This document shows positions 1 to 8,993 of a DNA stretch of 64,000 nt, piece after piece; the stretch's first letter is position 1; the number at the start of each line of letters is the position of its first letter. The DNA is from Gammaproteobacteria bacterium (lineage in GTDB: Bacteria > Pseudomonadota > Gammaproteobacteria > Pseudomonadales > Halieaceae). Both the position numbers and the translations under genes were made by a program. The stretch spans positions 62,001 to 126,000 of the forward strand of contig JAUICG010000003.1 of assembly GCA_030427485.1 (NCBI GenBank), given 5' to 3'. The notes beneath the pieces are model-generated. The model searched no databases, was not told the origin of the DNA, and was given only the letters and a program-made list of their open reading frames with translations.

Positions 1-60
1 GTCGGGGCTCTGCTGGGCGCTGTGTTCGGCGCTTTTTCCAAGTACAATCACCAGTCTTGA
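1..60 (+). CDS. C-terminal end of an upstream membrane-type protein (partial)
   Basis: Frame 1 is open from the window edge to TGA at 58-60 and gives a 19-residue tail, VGALLGAVFGAFSKYNHQS. It has the small-residue and hydrophobic pattern of a last membrane helix followed by a short polar end. The next gene starts 16 bases on in the same direction, so it probably shares the transcript. In pseudomonads a rhomboid-type membrane protein precedes the yeaC-like gene, as I recall, and this tail would fit. The fragment is too short to identify. Confidence 0.45.
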   Translation, partial: VGALLGAVFGAFSKYNHQS

Positions 61-76
61 GCGAACAAACACAGAA

Positions 77-331
77 ATGAGCTACCAGCAAACAATCGAC
101 GAACTGTCCCCGGAAGTCTACCAGCGCCTGGTGCGCGCGGTAGAACTTGGAAAGTGGCCCGATGGCAAGGTGCTCACCTCTGAGCAGCGCGCACACGCGA
201 TGGCCGCCATTATTGCCTGGGGTGAGCGACATCTTCCCGAGCGCGAGCGTGTCGGGTTCCTCGAGAAGAAGCAAGAGGCGGCAGCGCCGTGTGATACGTC
301 GTCGGAAACACCCCTGAAATGGAGAGACTAG
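77..331 (+). CDS. YeaC-like DUF1315 family protein
   Basis: This 84-residue soluble protein has the DUF1315 (YeaC) pattern: an ELSPEVYQRL opening, a GKWPDG turn, then LTSEQRA and a mid-protein helix ending in AWGE. The family is about 85-95 residues long, so this one is full length. Its biochemical function is unknown. The stop codon abuts the GTG start of the DUF2797 gene at 332, so the two are translationally linked, and pepN follows. The yeaC - DUF2797 - pepN order is known from Pseudomonas, which supports the family call more than the sequence alone does. The start is the ATG at 77; no strong Shine-Dalgarno sequence is visible. Confidence 0.85.
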   Translation: MSYQQTIDELSPEVYQRLVRAVELGKWPDGKVLTSEQRAHAMAAIIAWGERHLPERERVGFLEKKQEAAAPCDTSSETPLKWRD

Positions 332-1168
332 GTGGCTGATTTGCTGGCAACCGGGACAGTGCGCAAGATGCGAACGGCGCTGTCGAGTCCCGTCTCCTAC
401 ACCATGCTGTTGGGCGAGCACGAGATTCCGCTGAACCAGTTCCTGGGCAAGCGCGTGCAGCTTGAGTTCCACGGCGACATTTATTGTATCCATTGCAGCC
501 GTAAAACCAGCAAGAGTTTCAACCAGGGGTATTGTTACCCCTGTTTCAAGCGTCTGGCACAGTGCGACAGTTGTATTGTCAGTCCGGAAAAATGCCACTA
601 CGCGGCCGGTACCTGCCGCGAACCCGAATGGGGCGAACAGCATTGTATGATCGATCACATCGTCTATCTGTCCAATACGTCAGGCGTCAAGGTGGGTATT
701 ACGCGCGGTTCGCAGGTGCCCACCCGATGGATGGACCAGGGAGCCACCCAGGCGCGCCCCATCTTCCGCGTGTCCAACCGCTTGCAATCGGGCCTGGTGG
801 AATCGATTTTCAGCGCACACATCGCCGACAAGACCAACTGGCAGGCCATGCTCAAGGGCGATGCCGAGCCGCGTGATCTCGAGGAGGATCGCCTGCGCCT
901 GATGGACCGGTGCGCGGATGAAATAGGAACACTGGTGGAAGCGCACGGCTTGCAGGCCATCACAGAACTACCGGATGAAGCGGCTGTCGATATCTGTTAT
1001 CCCGTGCTGGAATACCCCGCCAAAGTAAAATCCCTCAACCTGGACAAGACACCTGTTATCGGTGGTACCTTAATGGGCATAAAGGGTCAGTATCTGATGT
1101 TTGATACCGGCGTGATCAATATGCGCAAATACGGTGGCTACAACGTGTCACTGCAAACGGCAGAGTAA
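332..1168 (+). CDS. DUF2797 family zinc-ribbon-like protein
   Basis: This 278-residue protein has a cysteine-rich segment at about residues 51-94 (CIHC, CYPC, CDSC, then C and C-H further on) that should bind one or two metal ions. It is followed by a conserved domain containing GVKVGITRG and PTRWMDQGA, which resembles a GIY-YIG-like fold. Both are typical of DUF2797, whose function is unknown. The start is the GTG at 332, directly after the TAG of the upstream gene, and the frame runs to the TAA at 1166-1168. pepN begins four bases later, so all three genes are probably one operon. A nucleic-acid-linked role is only a guess. Confidence 0.85.
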   Translation: MADLLATGTVRKMRTALSSPVSYTMLLGEHEIPLNQFLGKRVQLEFHGDIYCIHCSRKTSKSFNQGYCYPCFKRLAQCDSCIVSPEKCHYAAGTCREPEWGEQHCMIDHIVYLSNTSGVKVGITRGSQVPTRWMDQGATQARPIFRVSNRLQSGLVESIFSAHIADKTNWQAMLKGDAEPRDLEEDRLRLMDRCADEIGTLVEAHGLQAITELPDEAAVDICYPVLEYPAKVKSLNLDKTPVIGGTLMGIKGQYLMFDTGVINMRKYGGYNVSLQTAE

Positions 1169-1172
1169 CATT

Positions 1173-3836
1173 ATGCGAGATGCCAACCCGGTATCGATTT
1201 ACCTCAAGGACTATAAACGCCCTGCGTACCTGATCGGTCGCACAGAACTGCATATCGTCCTCGAGGAGGACTGCGCGATCGTGACGTCGCGCCTGCATCT
1301 GCTGCGCGATGCCGCGGTCGCGCAGAGCGATTCGCTGGAATTGCACGGGGAGGAGATGGAACTGCTGTCGGTATCGATCGATGGCGAGGAACTGGAGCGG
1401 TCAGGCTACCACGTCACCGACGACTGTCTGCTGATTCACGCGGTGCCGGAGCAGTGTGTCGTCAGCTGCAGGACGCGTATTCAGCCGCAGTTGAACACTT
1501 CCCTGTCGGGCCTGTACAAATCGCGCTCCCTGTTCTGTACGCAGTGCGAGGCGGAGGGTTTCCGCAAGATCACCTATTTCCTGGACCGGCCCGATGTAAT
1601 GTCGGTGTTCACGGTGACCATCGAGGCGGAGCGCGCGCGTTACCCGGTGCTGCTGAGCAACGGCAATCTTTTCGATAGCGGGGATCTCGGCGCCGGACGC
1701 CACCAGGCCGTCTGGCACGACCCGTTTCCAAAGCCCGCCTACCTGTTCGCGCTGGTGGCCGGCGACCTGGCCCATGTCGAGGACGGCTTCACGACAGCGA
1801 GTGGCCGCCGCGTCACCCTGCGGATTTATGTCGAGGAGAAAGACCTGGACAAGTGCGGCCATGCCATGCGTTCGCTGCAACAGTCCATGCGCTGGGACGA
1901 GGAGGCGTACGGCCGCGAATACGACCTCGATATATTCAATATCGTGGCCGTGGACGACTTCAATATGGGGGCGATGGAGAACAAGAGCCTGAACATCTTC
2001 AACACCTCCTGTGTATTGTGCAGTCCCGAGACCACTACAGACAGCGGGTTTCAGCGAATCGAGGCGATCGTCGCCCACGAGTATTTCCACAACTGGAGCG
2101 GCAACCGGGTTACCTGCCGCGACTGGTTCCAGCTCAGCCTGAAGGAGGGCTTTACCGTTTTCCGCGATGCCCAGTTCTCCGCTGATATGGGCTCGCCCAC
2201 GGTGAAACGTATTGAAGATGTGACCGTACTGCGTACGGCGCAGTTTGCCGAGGACGCCGGCCCGATGGCGCACCCGGTACGCCCCGAGTCGTACATGGAG
2301 ATCAACAACTTCTACACGCTCACGGTGTATGAAAAAGGCGCCGAGGTGGTGCGCATGATACACACGCTGCTGGGCGCGGAGGCTTTCAGGCGTGGATCGG
2401 ATCTGTACTTCGAGCGGCACGACGGACAGGCGGTCACCTGCGAAGATTTCGTCTGCGCAATGGAAGATGCCAGCGGCGTGGACCTGCGCCAGTTTCGCAA
2501 CTGGTATTCGCAGGCCGGTACTCCGCAACTCGTTGTGCGCGACGAGTACGATGCTGCGCAGCAGCGCTACTCGCTGCAGGTAACGCAGTCCTGCCCGGCC
2601 ACGCCCGGACAGTCGGAAAAACGGCCTTTCGTCATTCCCCTGGGCATGGGGCTGCTGGGCGACGCCGGTAATTTGCCGCTGCACCTGGCCGGGCGCGAAG
2701 CTGATCCGGAGACAGCCGACGACACCGATATCGTGTTAACCGTTGACCAGCCGCAGCAAACGTTTGTGTTCGAGGGCGTCACGGAGCGTCCGGTACCTTC
2801 GTTGCTGCGTGGATTCTCTGCGCCCGTCAGGCTTCGCTATGCATACAGCAAGGAGGATTTGTGCGCCCTCATTCGTCGCGATAGCGATGGCTTCGTACGC
2901 TGGGACAGCGCCCAGGCGCTGGCCATCCGTGTTATCGGCGAGGTGGAAGCGCAACTTCAGGACGACGCCGAGCCGGCGGTGGACGGATTGTTCATCGATG
3001 CTCTCGGCGACCTGCTGCGCGATCAATCGCTGGATCCTGCCCTGGTTGCCGAGATGCTGCGCCTGCCCAGTGAGGACTATCTGGCCGAGCTGGCGAGCCA
3101 GGAGGGCGGTGCCAATGTCGATACCATTCACAAGGCGCGTGATGCCGTTCGCGCAGCGCTCGGAGAGGCCCTCGCGGAATCTTTCCTGTCCTGTTACCAG
3201 CGCCTGGACAACGCGCAGCCATACTCCCCGGATGGCGAGCAGATCGCCAGCCGCAGCTTGCGCAACATCTGCCTCGGCTATCTGGTCGCGGCGGATCCAA
3301 AGAACGTGCAACTGGCCGTTGACCAGTACAGGACGGCAGGCAATATGACCGATCGCCTGGCAGCATTGCGGGAAGTGGCGTTTTACGGCGATGTCGCCCT
3401 GCGCGAGGATACACTTGAGCATTTTTATCGGGCGTGGCGCGACGAAGCATTGGTGGTCAACCAGTGGTTTCAGCTACAGGCGGCGATCCCCGACGGGCAG
3501 GCGCTCACCAGGGTGCGGGCGCTCATGTCCCACAAGGATTTCGATCTGCGTAATCCCAACAAGGTACGCGCGCTCATCGGCGGATTCGCCAACCAGAACC
3601 CGGTCAGTTTTCATCAGCGGGACGGTTCCGGTTACCGTTTTCTCGCGGATATCGTGCTGCAATTGAACGCATTGAATCCGCAGATTGCGGCGCGCTTGCT
3701 GACGCCGCTGACCAAATGGCGGAATTATGCCGGCCGAAGCGAACTGATGCTGGCGGAACTGGAACGGCTTGCCGCAGAGTCGACACTCTCGCCAGATGTG
3801 TTCGAAGTGGTTACCAAATCCCTGAGTCGCGGCTAA
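1173..3836 (+). CDS. pepN: aminopeptidase N (M1 family zinc metallopeptidase)
   Basis: PepN removes N-terminal amino acids from peptides in the cytoplasm during protein turnover. The 887-residue product has the exopeptidase motif GAMEN at residues 266-270. The zinc site is HEYFH at 302-306, with the third ligand E325 in LKEGF. A long helical C-terminal domain (about 540-887) is typical of the E. coli-type enzyme, which is about 870-885 residues long. The frame is open further upstream, but the ATG at 1173 gives the family N-terminus (MRDANP...) and sits four bases after the previous gene. It ends convergently with batD, with a 16-base gap. Confidence 0.97.
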   Translation: MRDANPVSIYLKDYKRPAYLIGRTELHIVLEEDCAIVTSRLHLLRDAAVAQSDSLELHGEEMELLSVSIDGEELERSGYHVTDDCLLIHAVPEQCVVSCRTRIQPQLNTSLSGLYKSRSLFCTQCEAEGFRKITYFLDRPDVMSVFTVTIEAERARYPVLLSNGNLFDSGDLGAGRHQAVWHDPFPKPAYLFALVAGDLAHVEDGFTTASGRRVTLRIYVEEKDLDKCGHAMRSLQQSMRWDEEAYGREYDLDIFNIVAVDDFNMGAMENKSLNIFNTSCVLCSPETTTDSGFQRIEAIVAHEYFHNWSGNRVTCRDWFQLSLKEGFTVFRDAQFSADMGSPTVKRIEDVTVLRTAQFAEDAGPMAHPVRPESYMEINNFYTLTVYEKGAEVVRMIHTLLGAEAFRRGSDLYFERHDGQAVTCEDFVCAMEDASGVDLRQFRNWYSQAGTPQLVVRDEYDAAQQRYSLQVTQSCPATPGQSEKRPFVIPLGMGLLGDAGNLPLHLAGREADPETADDTDIVLTVDQPQQTFVFEGVTERPVPSLLRGFSAPVRLRYAYSKEDLCALIRRDSDGFVRWDSAQALAIRVIGEVEAQLQDDAEPAVDGLFIDALGDLLRDQSLDPALVAEMLRLPSEDYLAELASQEGGANVDTIHKARDAVRAALGEALAESFLSCYQRLDNAQPYSPDGEQIASRSLRNICLGYLVAADPKNVQLAVDQYRTAGNMTDRLAALREVAFYGDVALREDTLEHFYRAWRDEALVVNQWFQLQAAIPDGQALTRVRALMSHKDFDLRNPNKVRALIGGFANQNPVSFHQRDGSGYRFLADIVLQLNALNPQIAARLLTPLTKWRNYAGRSELMLAELERLAAESTLSPDVFEVVTKSLSRG

Positions 3837-3852
3837 CAGTCATCTCTGTTCG

Positions 3853-5568
3853 CTACGACGCCGAGGGGTAGAGCCGTACTCCGGCATCAACCGCTCTTTT
3901 TCTACTGCTGCTGGTTTCGCTGCGCACGCGTCGCAGGCAGGCCGCAAGCGCTTTGCCCGTCCAGTCGGCTTCTCCCGGACGGTAGAGTGCGGTATCGAGT
4001 TCGCGCAAGCGTTGGCCCAGTTCCTCGTCTCCCATCGCATCTGTTACCTGCTCCAGCGATCGAATCATGTTGCCGGGTGCCGCCGTCGCTGCCCAGGCGA
4101 GTAGCGCGGCACGGGTCGCGCTGCTATTGTCCTGTTCGCAGGCCTTGATAACCGCGTCGAAGGACGTTTTCTCCGAGAGGGTATCGCCCACCGTCGCTTT
4201 CTCCGGTTTCGGCGAGCGCGTGCGCCAGACATAAAGTAGTGTGAGGCACCAGCCGAGCGTGCTTGCGACGCCCAGGGCCTGCCAGACCAGCAATCCGGTC
4301 GGCGGTCCGGCCACGGTGTCCCCGGCGCTTACGGTGTCGACCGCAATGCCGCTTGAAGGCCCGGGGATGGCCGTCACGCTGTCAGCCGGCCCGGTGACCG
4401 CGGTGTTGACTGTCGGCGCAGTCCCGGTCGCGGTAATCTCCCGTTGCGGCAGGGTGGCGTAGCGCACGGTTTCCGCTTGTGTGTCCCACCAGGGAATCCG
4501 GATTTCGGGAATCACATAGGTACCGGCGCGGGTGGGCACCACCGCGGCGCTGTCCTCACGAATACCCTCGAGCCCGCCGGACACCTCCTGTTCACTGATA
4601 CTGGGCTGGTCCGGGTAGTATTTCAGGCCGTCGGGCGGTGTGAACAGGATAGGCGGTAATTGCGCACCCTGTAATCCGTCGCCGACGATGCGCACAGTGC
4701 GGGTGGCGGATTCGCCCACCTGCAGTTCTTCCGGTGGGCTGGACCAGGATTCCTCCAGCGTCAGTCGCTCGGCTGGCAGCCACTCGCTCGACGGGTAGTC
4801 CGCGGGCTTGGGCAGGACCGTGATGGTAATCGGCCTGGTACTGCGCCGTACCAGTTCGCCGCCTCCGCCGAGATCAAAAAAGCTGCGGCGCCCCCGGTCG
4901 ACGCGTCCGGAGAATACCTGTGCGGGAATTTCCAGCGTGCCACTCTGTTCGGGGAAGATCGCGTAGCGTATTTCGTCCACCAACCACGGTTGCCCATTGA
5001 TTACGCGCTGGTATGACTGCTGTTCAAGCGGTTTGACGAAGGCGTTGTCCAGCTTCAGCGGCGTTATGCTGCGCCCCTCCAGGTTGACAGACTGTTGTAC
5101 GCGCAGTGTCAGGACAAGCTGGCCCTGCACGTAGACATTGTCGTGGTCCACTTCGGCTTCGAACACAACACTTTGTCCATCGCCGGGGGTGTCTGAAGCA
5201 GGCGTAACTGTTACCGTCAGGGCCGCTGTGGTGCTCTGTCCGAATTGCATCGCGGGAATCTGCAGGACGCCTTCGCGACGGGGCGCGAGGTCGACAAGCA
5301 ATTTGCGGGACTGCGAAACGCGCCCGTTGACGATGCTGGTGTTGCTGCTGTTGGAGCGTTGCAGGATGTCGAAATCCTGTTGCAGGCCCCGCAACTGGCC
5401 TTCGTCGATATCTTCGTCAGCAGTGGCGATAATCGTCAGTCTCAGCGTATCGCCCAGGGCGACCCGACTTCGATCCACGCTGGCGGTTACCGCAGCTGAC
5501 GCGATGTTGGCGCCCACCGCCAACAGGATTATGACCAGGGTGGCCAGGCTGTTACCAATAGGTCTCAT
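3853..5568 (-). CDS. batD: BatD-like protein (Bat aerotolerance operon)
   Basis: This 571-residue exported membrane protein starts with a signal peptide (MRPIGNSLATLVIILL...ANIASA). A large periplasmic region of beta-sandwich modules typical of BatD follows, with an early SVDRSRVALGDTLRLTI stretch. One transmembrane helix lies near residue 430 (LLVWQALGVASTLGWCLTLLYVW), followed by a cytoplasmic tail. The ATG at 5568 was chosen because GGGAGGAG lies just upstream and a signal peptide follows directly. The frame is open further upstream, but that part lies inside the preceding gene. It overlaps batB by 17 bases and is the last gene of the moxR-bat operon. Bat proteins have been linked to oxidative stress tolerance in Bacteroides and Francisella; their molecular role is unsettled. 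Confidence 0.9.
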   Translation of the reverse strand: MRPIGNSLATLVIILLAVGANIASAAVTASVDRSRVALGDTLRLTIIATADEDIDEGQLRGLQQDFDILQRSNSSNTSIVNGRVSQSRKLLVDLAPRREGVLQIPAMQFGQSTTAALTVTVTPASDTPGDGQSVVFEAEVDHDNVYVQGQLVLTLRVQQSVNLEGRSITPLKLDNAFVKPLEQQSYQRVINGQPWLVDEIRYAIFPEQSGTLEIPAQVFSGRVDRGRRSFFDLGGGGELVRRSTRPITITVLPKPADYPSSEWLPAERLTLEESWSSPPEELQVGESATRTVRIVGDGLQGAQLPPILFTPPDGLKYYPDQPSISEQEVSGGLEGIREDSAAVVPTRAGTYVIPEIRIPWWDTQAETVRYATLPQREITATGTAPTVNTAVTGPADSVTAIPGPSSGIAVDTVSAGDTVAGPPTGLLVWQALGVASTLGWCLTLLYVWRTRSPKPEKATVGDTLSEKTSFDAVIKACEQDNSSATRAALLAWAATAAPGNMIRSLEQVTDAMGDEELGQRLRELDTALYRPGEADWTGKALAACLRRVRSETSSSRKRAVDAGVRLYPSAS

Positions 5569-7474
5569 CACTCCTCCCGATGCCCTGTCGTTGCCGCTGT
5601 TGGCTTTCGTAGCGGAACTTTTCGCGCAATAGTCCGGACGGGTCGTCGGGAACCCGGCGCAACCATTGCTGCATGGCCTGTTCCTGCTCCTCGTCGCCCG
5701 ATTCCATGCCCGCGGCGAGTTGTTCCTGTTGCCCGTCATCCGCTTCGCCGGCCTCCGGGTGCACCGGCGTTTCGCCAGCGGGGCCTTCTTCCGATTCGTC
5801 GGTGCCGGTTTGGTTACGGCTGGATTCGGATGCTTCATCCTGCCGCTGATCCTGTCCCTGCCGCTGATCCTGTCCCTGCTGCGGGTCCTGTCCCTGCTGC
5901 GGGTCCTGTCCCTGCTGCTGGTCCTGTCCCTGCTGCGGGTCCTGTCCCCGCTGCGGGTCCTGTCCCTGCTGCTGGTCCTGTCCCTGCTGCGGGTCCTGTC
6001 CCTGCTGCTGGTCCTGTCCCTGCTGCTGGTCCTGTCCTTGCTGTTGTTCCTGATCCTGTTGCTGGTCCTGATCCTGTTGCTGGTCCTGATCCTGGTTTTG
6101 TTGGTCCTGTTGCTGCTTTAACTTCTTCAGAAGTTCCAGGTTCTCACTGGCATCGGCCCGTTCGGGTTGCAGTGTCAGGGATTCCTCGTAGGCGGCGATT
6201 GCCGCGTCGAGTTGACCCGACCTGGCCAGCGCATTTCCACGGTTGTACAGGTTGTCGGCATCCGGCTTGTCGAATTTCTCAATCGCGAGTTCGTAGTCGC
6301 CGTGCTGGTAGGCCGCCGTACCCGCCCATTCCGGGTTCTCAAACTGTGAGGCCGCCGTTTCCGCATCGCCGCGGAGCAAGGCCTGTTGCGCCTGCTGGTC
6401 CGCCGTGAACCACAGGTCATCCCAGGTCTGGGCGCTGGCGTCTCCGGTTTGCACGGCCAGCAGCGCAGGTAACAGAACCGGCGCCAGCGATAGCAGCCAG
6501 CCGCGCCGGAACAGACACAGGGCCAGTGGCAGCAGGGCAAGCACAATGAAATAGCCCTGGTCTTCCCAGGTGTCGGCTGTCCTGTCCAGCGCGAGCGTTT
6601 CTTCCACTTCATCCAGGGTGCGCGGCACAAGCAGCGTTTCCAGGTCACTGTCGTCAAGTTGCATGCGTCGGTAGAGGCCCCCCGTGGCAGCCGCCAGGTC
6701 ACGCAGTCCGCTCTCGTCAAGTCCCGGCATCACGATGGTACCCTGGTCATCCTTGATAAATCCGCCGCCAGGCAGCGGGATGGGAGCGCCTGTGGCAGTG
6801 CCCACGCCCATGACCGCGAGCTGCGCCTCGCTGCCCGCCAGTACATTTTCAATGCCCGCTCGATCTTTTTCCGATACGCCGTCGGTGACGAGCAGAATTT
6901 TGCCTGTGCGAATACCCGCGGAACGCAGCAAGTCGATGCCCTGCGTGATCGCGCTGACAGGTTCGCTGCCGGGCACTGGCATCATCTCGGGGTTGAGCGC
7001 GGGCAACAGGTTGGCGATAGTCGGCGTATCGTCGGTGAGCGGGGTCACGATATGGGCATCGCCGGCGTAGGCTATGAGTCCGGTCTGGCCCTCGCGTCGT
7101 TGCTTGAGCAGGTCCAGCAGCTTCTGCCGCGCCCGGTCCAGCCTGGAGGGCGACAGGTCCGCCGAATTCATTGACAGGCTCAGGTCGAGCACAATCACCA
7201 GCGCGTCCTGTTTCTGGTGTACCGGTTGCGGAATTTTCTGCCAACTGGGACCCGCGGCGGCCAGGGCCGCCAGGAGCCAGCCCAGAAACACCATCGGCAG
7301 CAGGTTGCGGCCGCGCGAAACAGTGTTGTCGCTGACGAGATGGCGCAGCAGCTCAGGCGCTATGACCGCTTGCCAACTCCCTGTGCGATTGCGCTGCCGC
7401 CAGAGCAGAACCAGCAGGATTACCGCGGGTACGAGAGTCCACAACCACTCCGGACGCATCCAGTGGATCATCAT
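5552..7474 (-). CDS. batB: BatB/BatC fusion: VWA domain, TPR and Gln-rich tail
   Basis: The 640-residue product has two N-terminal membrane helices and a von Willebrand factor A domain with a metal-ion site (DLSLSM, about residue 95, and VTDG). Further membrane segments (GYFIVLALLPLALCLF and the next) follow, then TPR-like repeats (NLYNRGNALARSG). The tail is long and low-complexity, rich in Gln and Asp. It combines what other bacteria encode as separate BatB and BatC. The ATG at 7474 overlaps the batA stop codon (ATGA). The Gln/Asp tail is built from about 14 hexapeptide units (GQDQQQ, GQDPQQ, GQDQRQ). Its 3' end overlaps the start of batD by 17 bases. Confidence 0.9.
   Translation of the reverse strand: MMIHWMRPEWLWTLVPAVILLVLLWRQRNRTGSWQAVIAPELLRHLVSDNTVSRGRNLLPMVFLGWLLAALAAAGPSWQKIPQPVHQKQDALVIVLDLSLSMNSADLSPSRLDRARQKLLDLLKQRREGQTGLIAYAGDAHIVTPLTDDTPTIANLLPALNPEMMPVPGSEPVSAITQGIDLLRSAGIRTGKILLVTDGVSEKDRAGIENVLAGSEAQLAVMGVGTATGAPIPLPGGGFIKDDQGTIVMPGLDESGLRDLAAATGGLYRRMQLDDSDLETLLVPRTLDEVEETLALDRTADTWEDQGYFIVLALLPLALCLFRRGWLLSLAPVLLPALLAVQTGDASAQTWDDLWFTADQQAQQALLRGDAETAASQFENPEWAGTAAYQHGDYELAIEKFDKPDADNLYNRGNALARSGQLDAAIAAYEESLTLQPERADASENLELLKKLKQQQDQQNQDQDQQQDQDQQQDQEQQQGQDQQQGQDQQQGQDPQQGQDQQQGQDPQRGQDPQQGQDQQQGQDPQQGQDPQQGQDQRQGQDQRQDEASESSRNQTGTDESEEGPAGETPVHPEAGEADDGQQEQLAAGMESGDEEQEQAMQQWLRRVPDDPSGLLREKFRYESQQRQRQGIGRSDETYW
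5839..6117 (-). repeat. in-gene 18-bp tandem repeats (GQD-QQ hexapeptides)
   Basis: On the minus strand this stretch of the batB/C gene repeats an 18-base unit coding for GQDQQQ or variants (GQDPQQ, GQDQRQ, DQDQQQ) about 14-15 times. Reading frame is kept across all copies. Variants are interspersed and not graded, as expected from slippage or unequal crossing-over. On the plus strand the same bases give long Leu/Val-rich or Ala/Pro-rich open frames, which are artefacts of the repeat. Confidence 0.9.
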
Positions 7475-8520
7475 CCAGACTCCCCCTCCGGCCCAATGGC
7501 CGCACGCGGGGCACGCCAGTCGAAAAGTGAGCGGCAGTGACGCAGCGCCAGCAGAAAACTGGTCAGCAGCGCCCCCAGTAGCGGCAGGTAGCCAAGCGCC
7601 TGGCGCGGGCGGTACAGAGTTGTTTCCTGCTCCACCGGTTCCAGTTCGTCGAGCAACTGGTAGATTCTGTTCAGTTCCTGGGGATTGCGGGCACGGAAAT
7701 ACTGGCCGCCGGTAATCTGCGCAATATTTTGCAGTGTGGTCTCGTCGAGCTCCGCCGAGGGGTTGACCTGCCGGCTGCCGAAGCTGGAACCGAACAGACC
7801 GGGCAGGGTGAGCGAATCCGCTCCGATGCCGATCGTATAGATACGGATGCCCAGTTTGGCGGCGAGTTTGGCGGCGTCCAGTGGTTTTACCGAACTGGCT
7901 GTGTCCTGCCCGTCGGTAAGAAGAACCAGCACGCGGCTTTCGGTGGGGCGTTCCTTGAGGCGTTTTACCGCCAGTCCGATGGCGTCGCCGATGGCCGTGT
8001 CCTCGCCGGCGAAACCAATTTGCGCTTCCGACAGAAAGCGCTCCACCGTTGTGGTATCAAAGCTCAGCGGTGACTGCACATAAGCGTTGCTGCCGAACAG
8101 GATTAGTCCGAGCCGGTCGCCACTGCGCTGGCTGATGAATTGCGCGCCCAATTGCCTGACGGCATCGACGCGGGGAATCAGTGATTCGCGAATCTGCATG
8201 TCTTCGATACGCATGGAACCGGAGATATCCACCGCCATCATCAGGTCGCGCCCACTGTTGGGCAGTTCGACGGGTTCACCGATCCACATCGGTCGCGCCG
8301 CCGCCAGCAGCAGCAGTAGCCACAACAGCCACAGCGCGACAGCGGGCAGGGCGTTTCCCGCTGCCGTGCGACTGCCAGGAATGTCGGACATCTGCCGCCA
8401 CTCGGTGTAGAACGGCGCGCGCACCGCGGGCTGTTGCGAGGTCGCCGGGGGTAACAGGCGTCGCACCAGCCAGGGCAGTGGCGCCAGCAGCAACAACCAT
8501 GGCCAGACCCACTCGATCAT
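7471..8520 (-). CDS. batA: BatA-like VWA-domain membrane protein
   Basis: This 349-residue protein has one or two N-terminal membrane helices (WVWPWLLLLAPLPWL and ALWLLWLLLLLAAA) and a von Willebrand A domain at about residues 90-285. The complete metal-ion-dependent adhesion motif is visible as DISGS, with a later threonine and TDGQD. A C-terminal membrane helix (LGYLPLLGALLTSFLLAL) follows. This layout and size are those of BatA. It overlaps the DUF4381 gene upstream by four bases (ATGA) and batB downstream by four bases, so the three are translationally coupled. Confidence 0.92.
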   Translation of the reverse strand: MIEWVWPWLLLLAPLPWLVRRLLPPATSQQPAVRAPFYTEWRQMSDIPGSRTAAGNALPAVALWLLWLLLLLAAARPMWIGEPVELPNSGRDLMMAVDISGSMRIEDMQIRESLIPRVDAVRQLGAQFISQRSGDRLGLILFGSNAYVQSPLSFDTTTVERFLSEAQIGFAGEDTAIGDAIGLAVKRLKERPTESRVLVLLTDGQDTASSVKPLDAAKLAAKLGIRIYTIGIGADSLTLPGLFGSSFGSRQVNPSAELDETTLQNIAQITGGQYFRARNPQELNRIYQLLDELEPVEQETTLYRPRQALGYLPLLGALLTSFLLALRHCRSLFDWRAPRAAIGPEGESG

Positions 8521-8993
8521 GCGGCAGCCCTGTGTTTTCTGATCCAGTGCGCCGCCGCGCTGTGTACCAGAGGGATGTCAATGTCCGGGACTTCCGCGCG
8601 GTATGCGGCATCGTCGAACTGGGCAGGCAGCTGCACTGCCGGAGGCAGGGAACGATTGAGGAACTGTCGCCAGGCCTCGCCGTGCTGGCTCGCCAGGCCC
8701 GCGCGGGGAAAGGCCAGCAGTGCGACGCTCTTGAGCAGGGCGTTGACCTCGCCCAGGAAATCACCGGCGTTCCCGTCCGCCTGGTATCGAGAGTGCAAGG
8801 ACTGCAATTGGCGCAGGGCGCGCCGCCGGTACAAATTTCTCTTGTAGCGTCTGCGCAGCAGGTACACTGCCAATCCCGCGACGAGGATGGTCAGTGCCAG
8901 CAGTATCCACCACCCGGGTGCGAGCGGCCACCAGCCGATCGCTTCGGGCTGGCGCAGCGGATGCAGATTGGCGAGCGGGTCCTGCGGGTTCAC
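8517..8993 (-). CDS. DUF4381 family one-helix membrane protein
   Basis: The 158-residue product has a short N-terminal part ending in PLAPGWW. One membrane helix (ILLALTILVAGLAVYLL) comes next, then a basic stretch (RRRYKRNLYRRR) and a helical cytoplasmic domain with a LLKSVALLAFPRAG segment. This is the DUF4381 arrangement. Such proteins sit between the DUF58 and VWA genes in gammaproteobacterial Bat operons and probably join the same membrane complex. It overlaps both neighbours by four bases. No enzymatic motif is seen. Confidence 0.88.
   Translation of the reverse strand: MNPQDPLANLHPLRQPEAIGWWPLAPGWWILLALTILVAGLAVYLLRRRYKRNLYRRRALRQLQSLHSRYQADGNAGDFLGEVNALLKSVALLAFPRAGLASQHGEAWRQFLNRSLPPAVQLPAQFDDAAYRAEVPDIDIPLVHSAAAHWIRKHRAAA

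Noticed and set aside
1401..2684. 427-codon open frame on the minus strand
   Set aside because: It lies inside pepN, reads antisense to conserved motifs, and its protein has no recognisable family. High GC leaves such shadows.
5839..6117. possible CRISPR array
   Set aside because: Repeats are 18 bases, contiguous and in frame with no unique spacers, and lie inside a coding gene.
5666..6408. long Leu/Val-rich and Ala/Pro-rich frames on the plus strand
   Set aside because: They are the complement of the repetitive GQDQQQ tail of the BatB/C gene.
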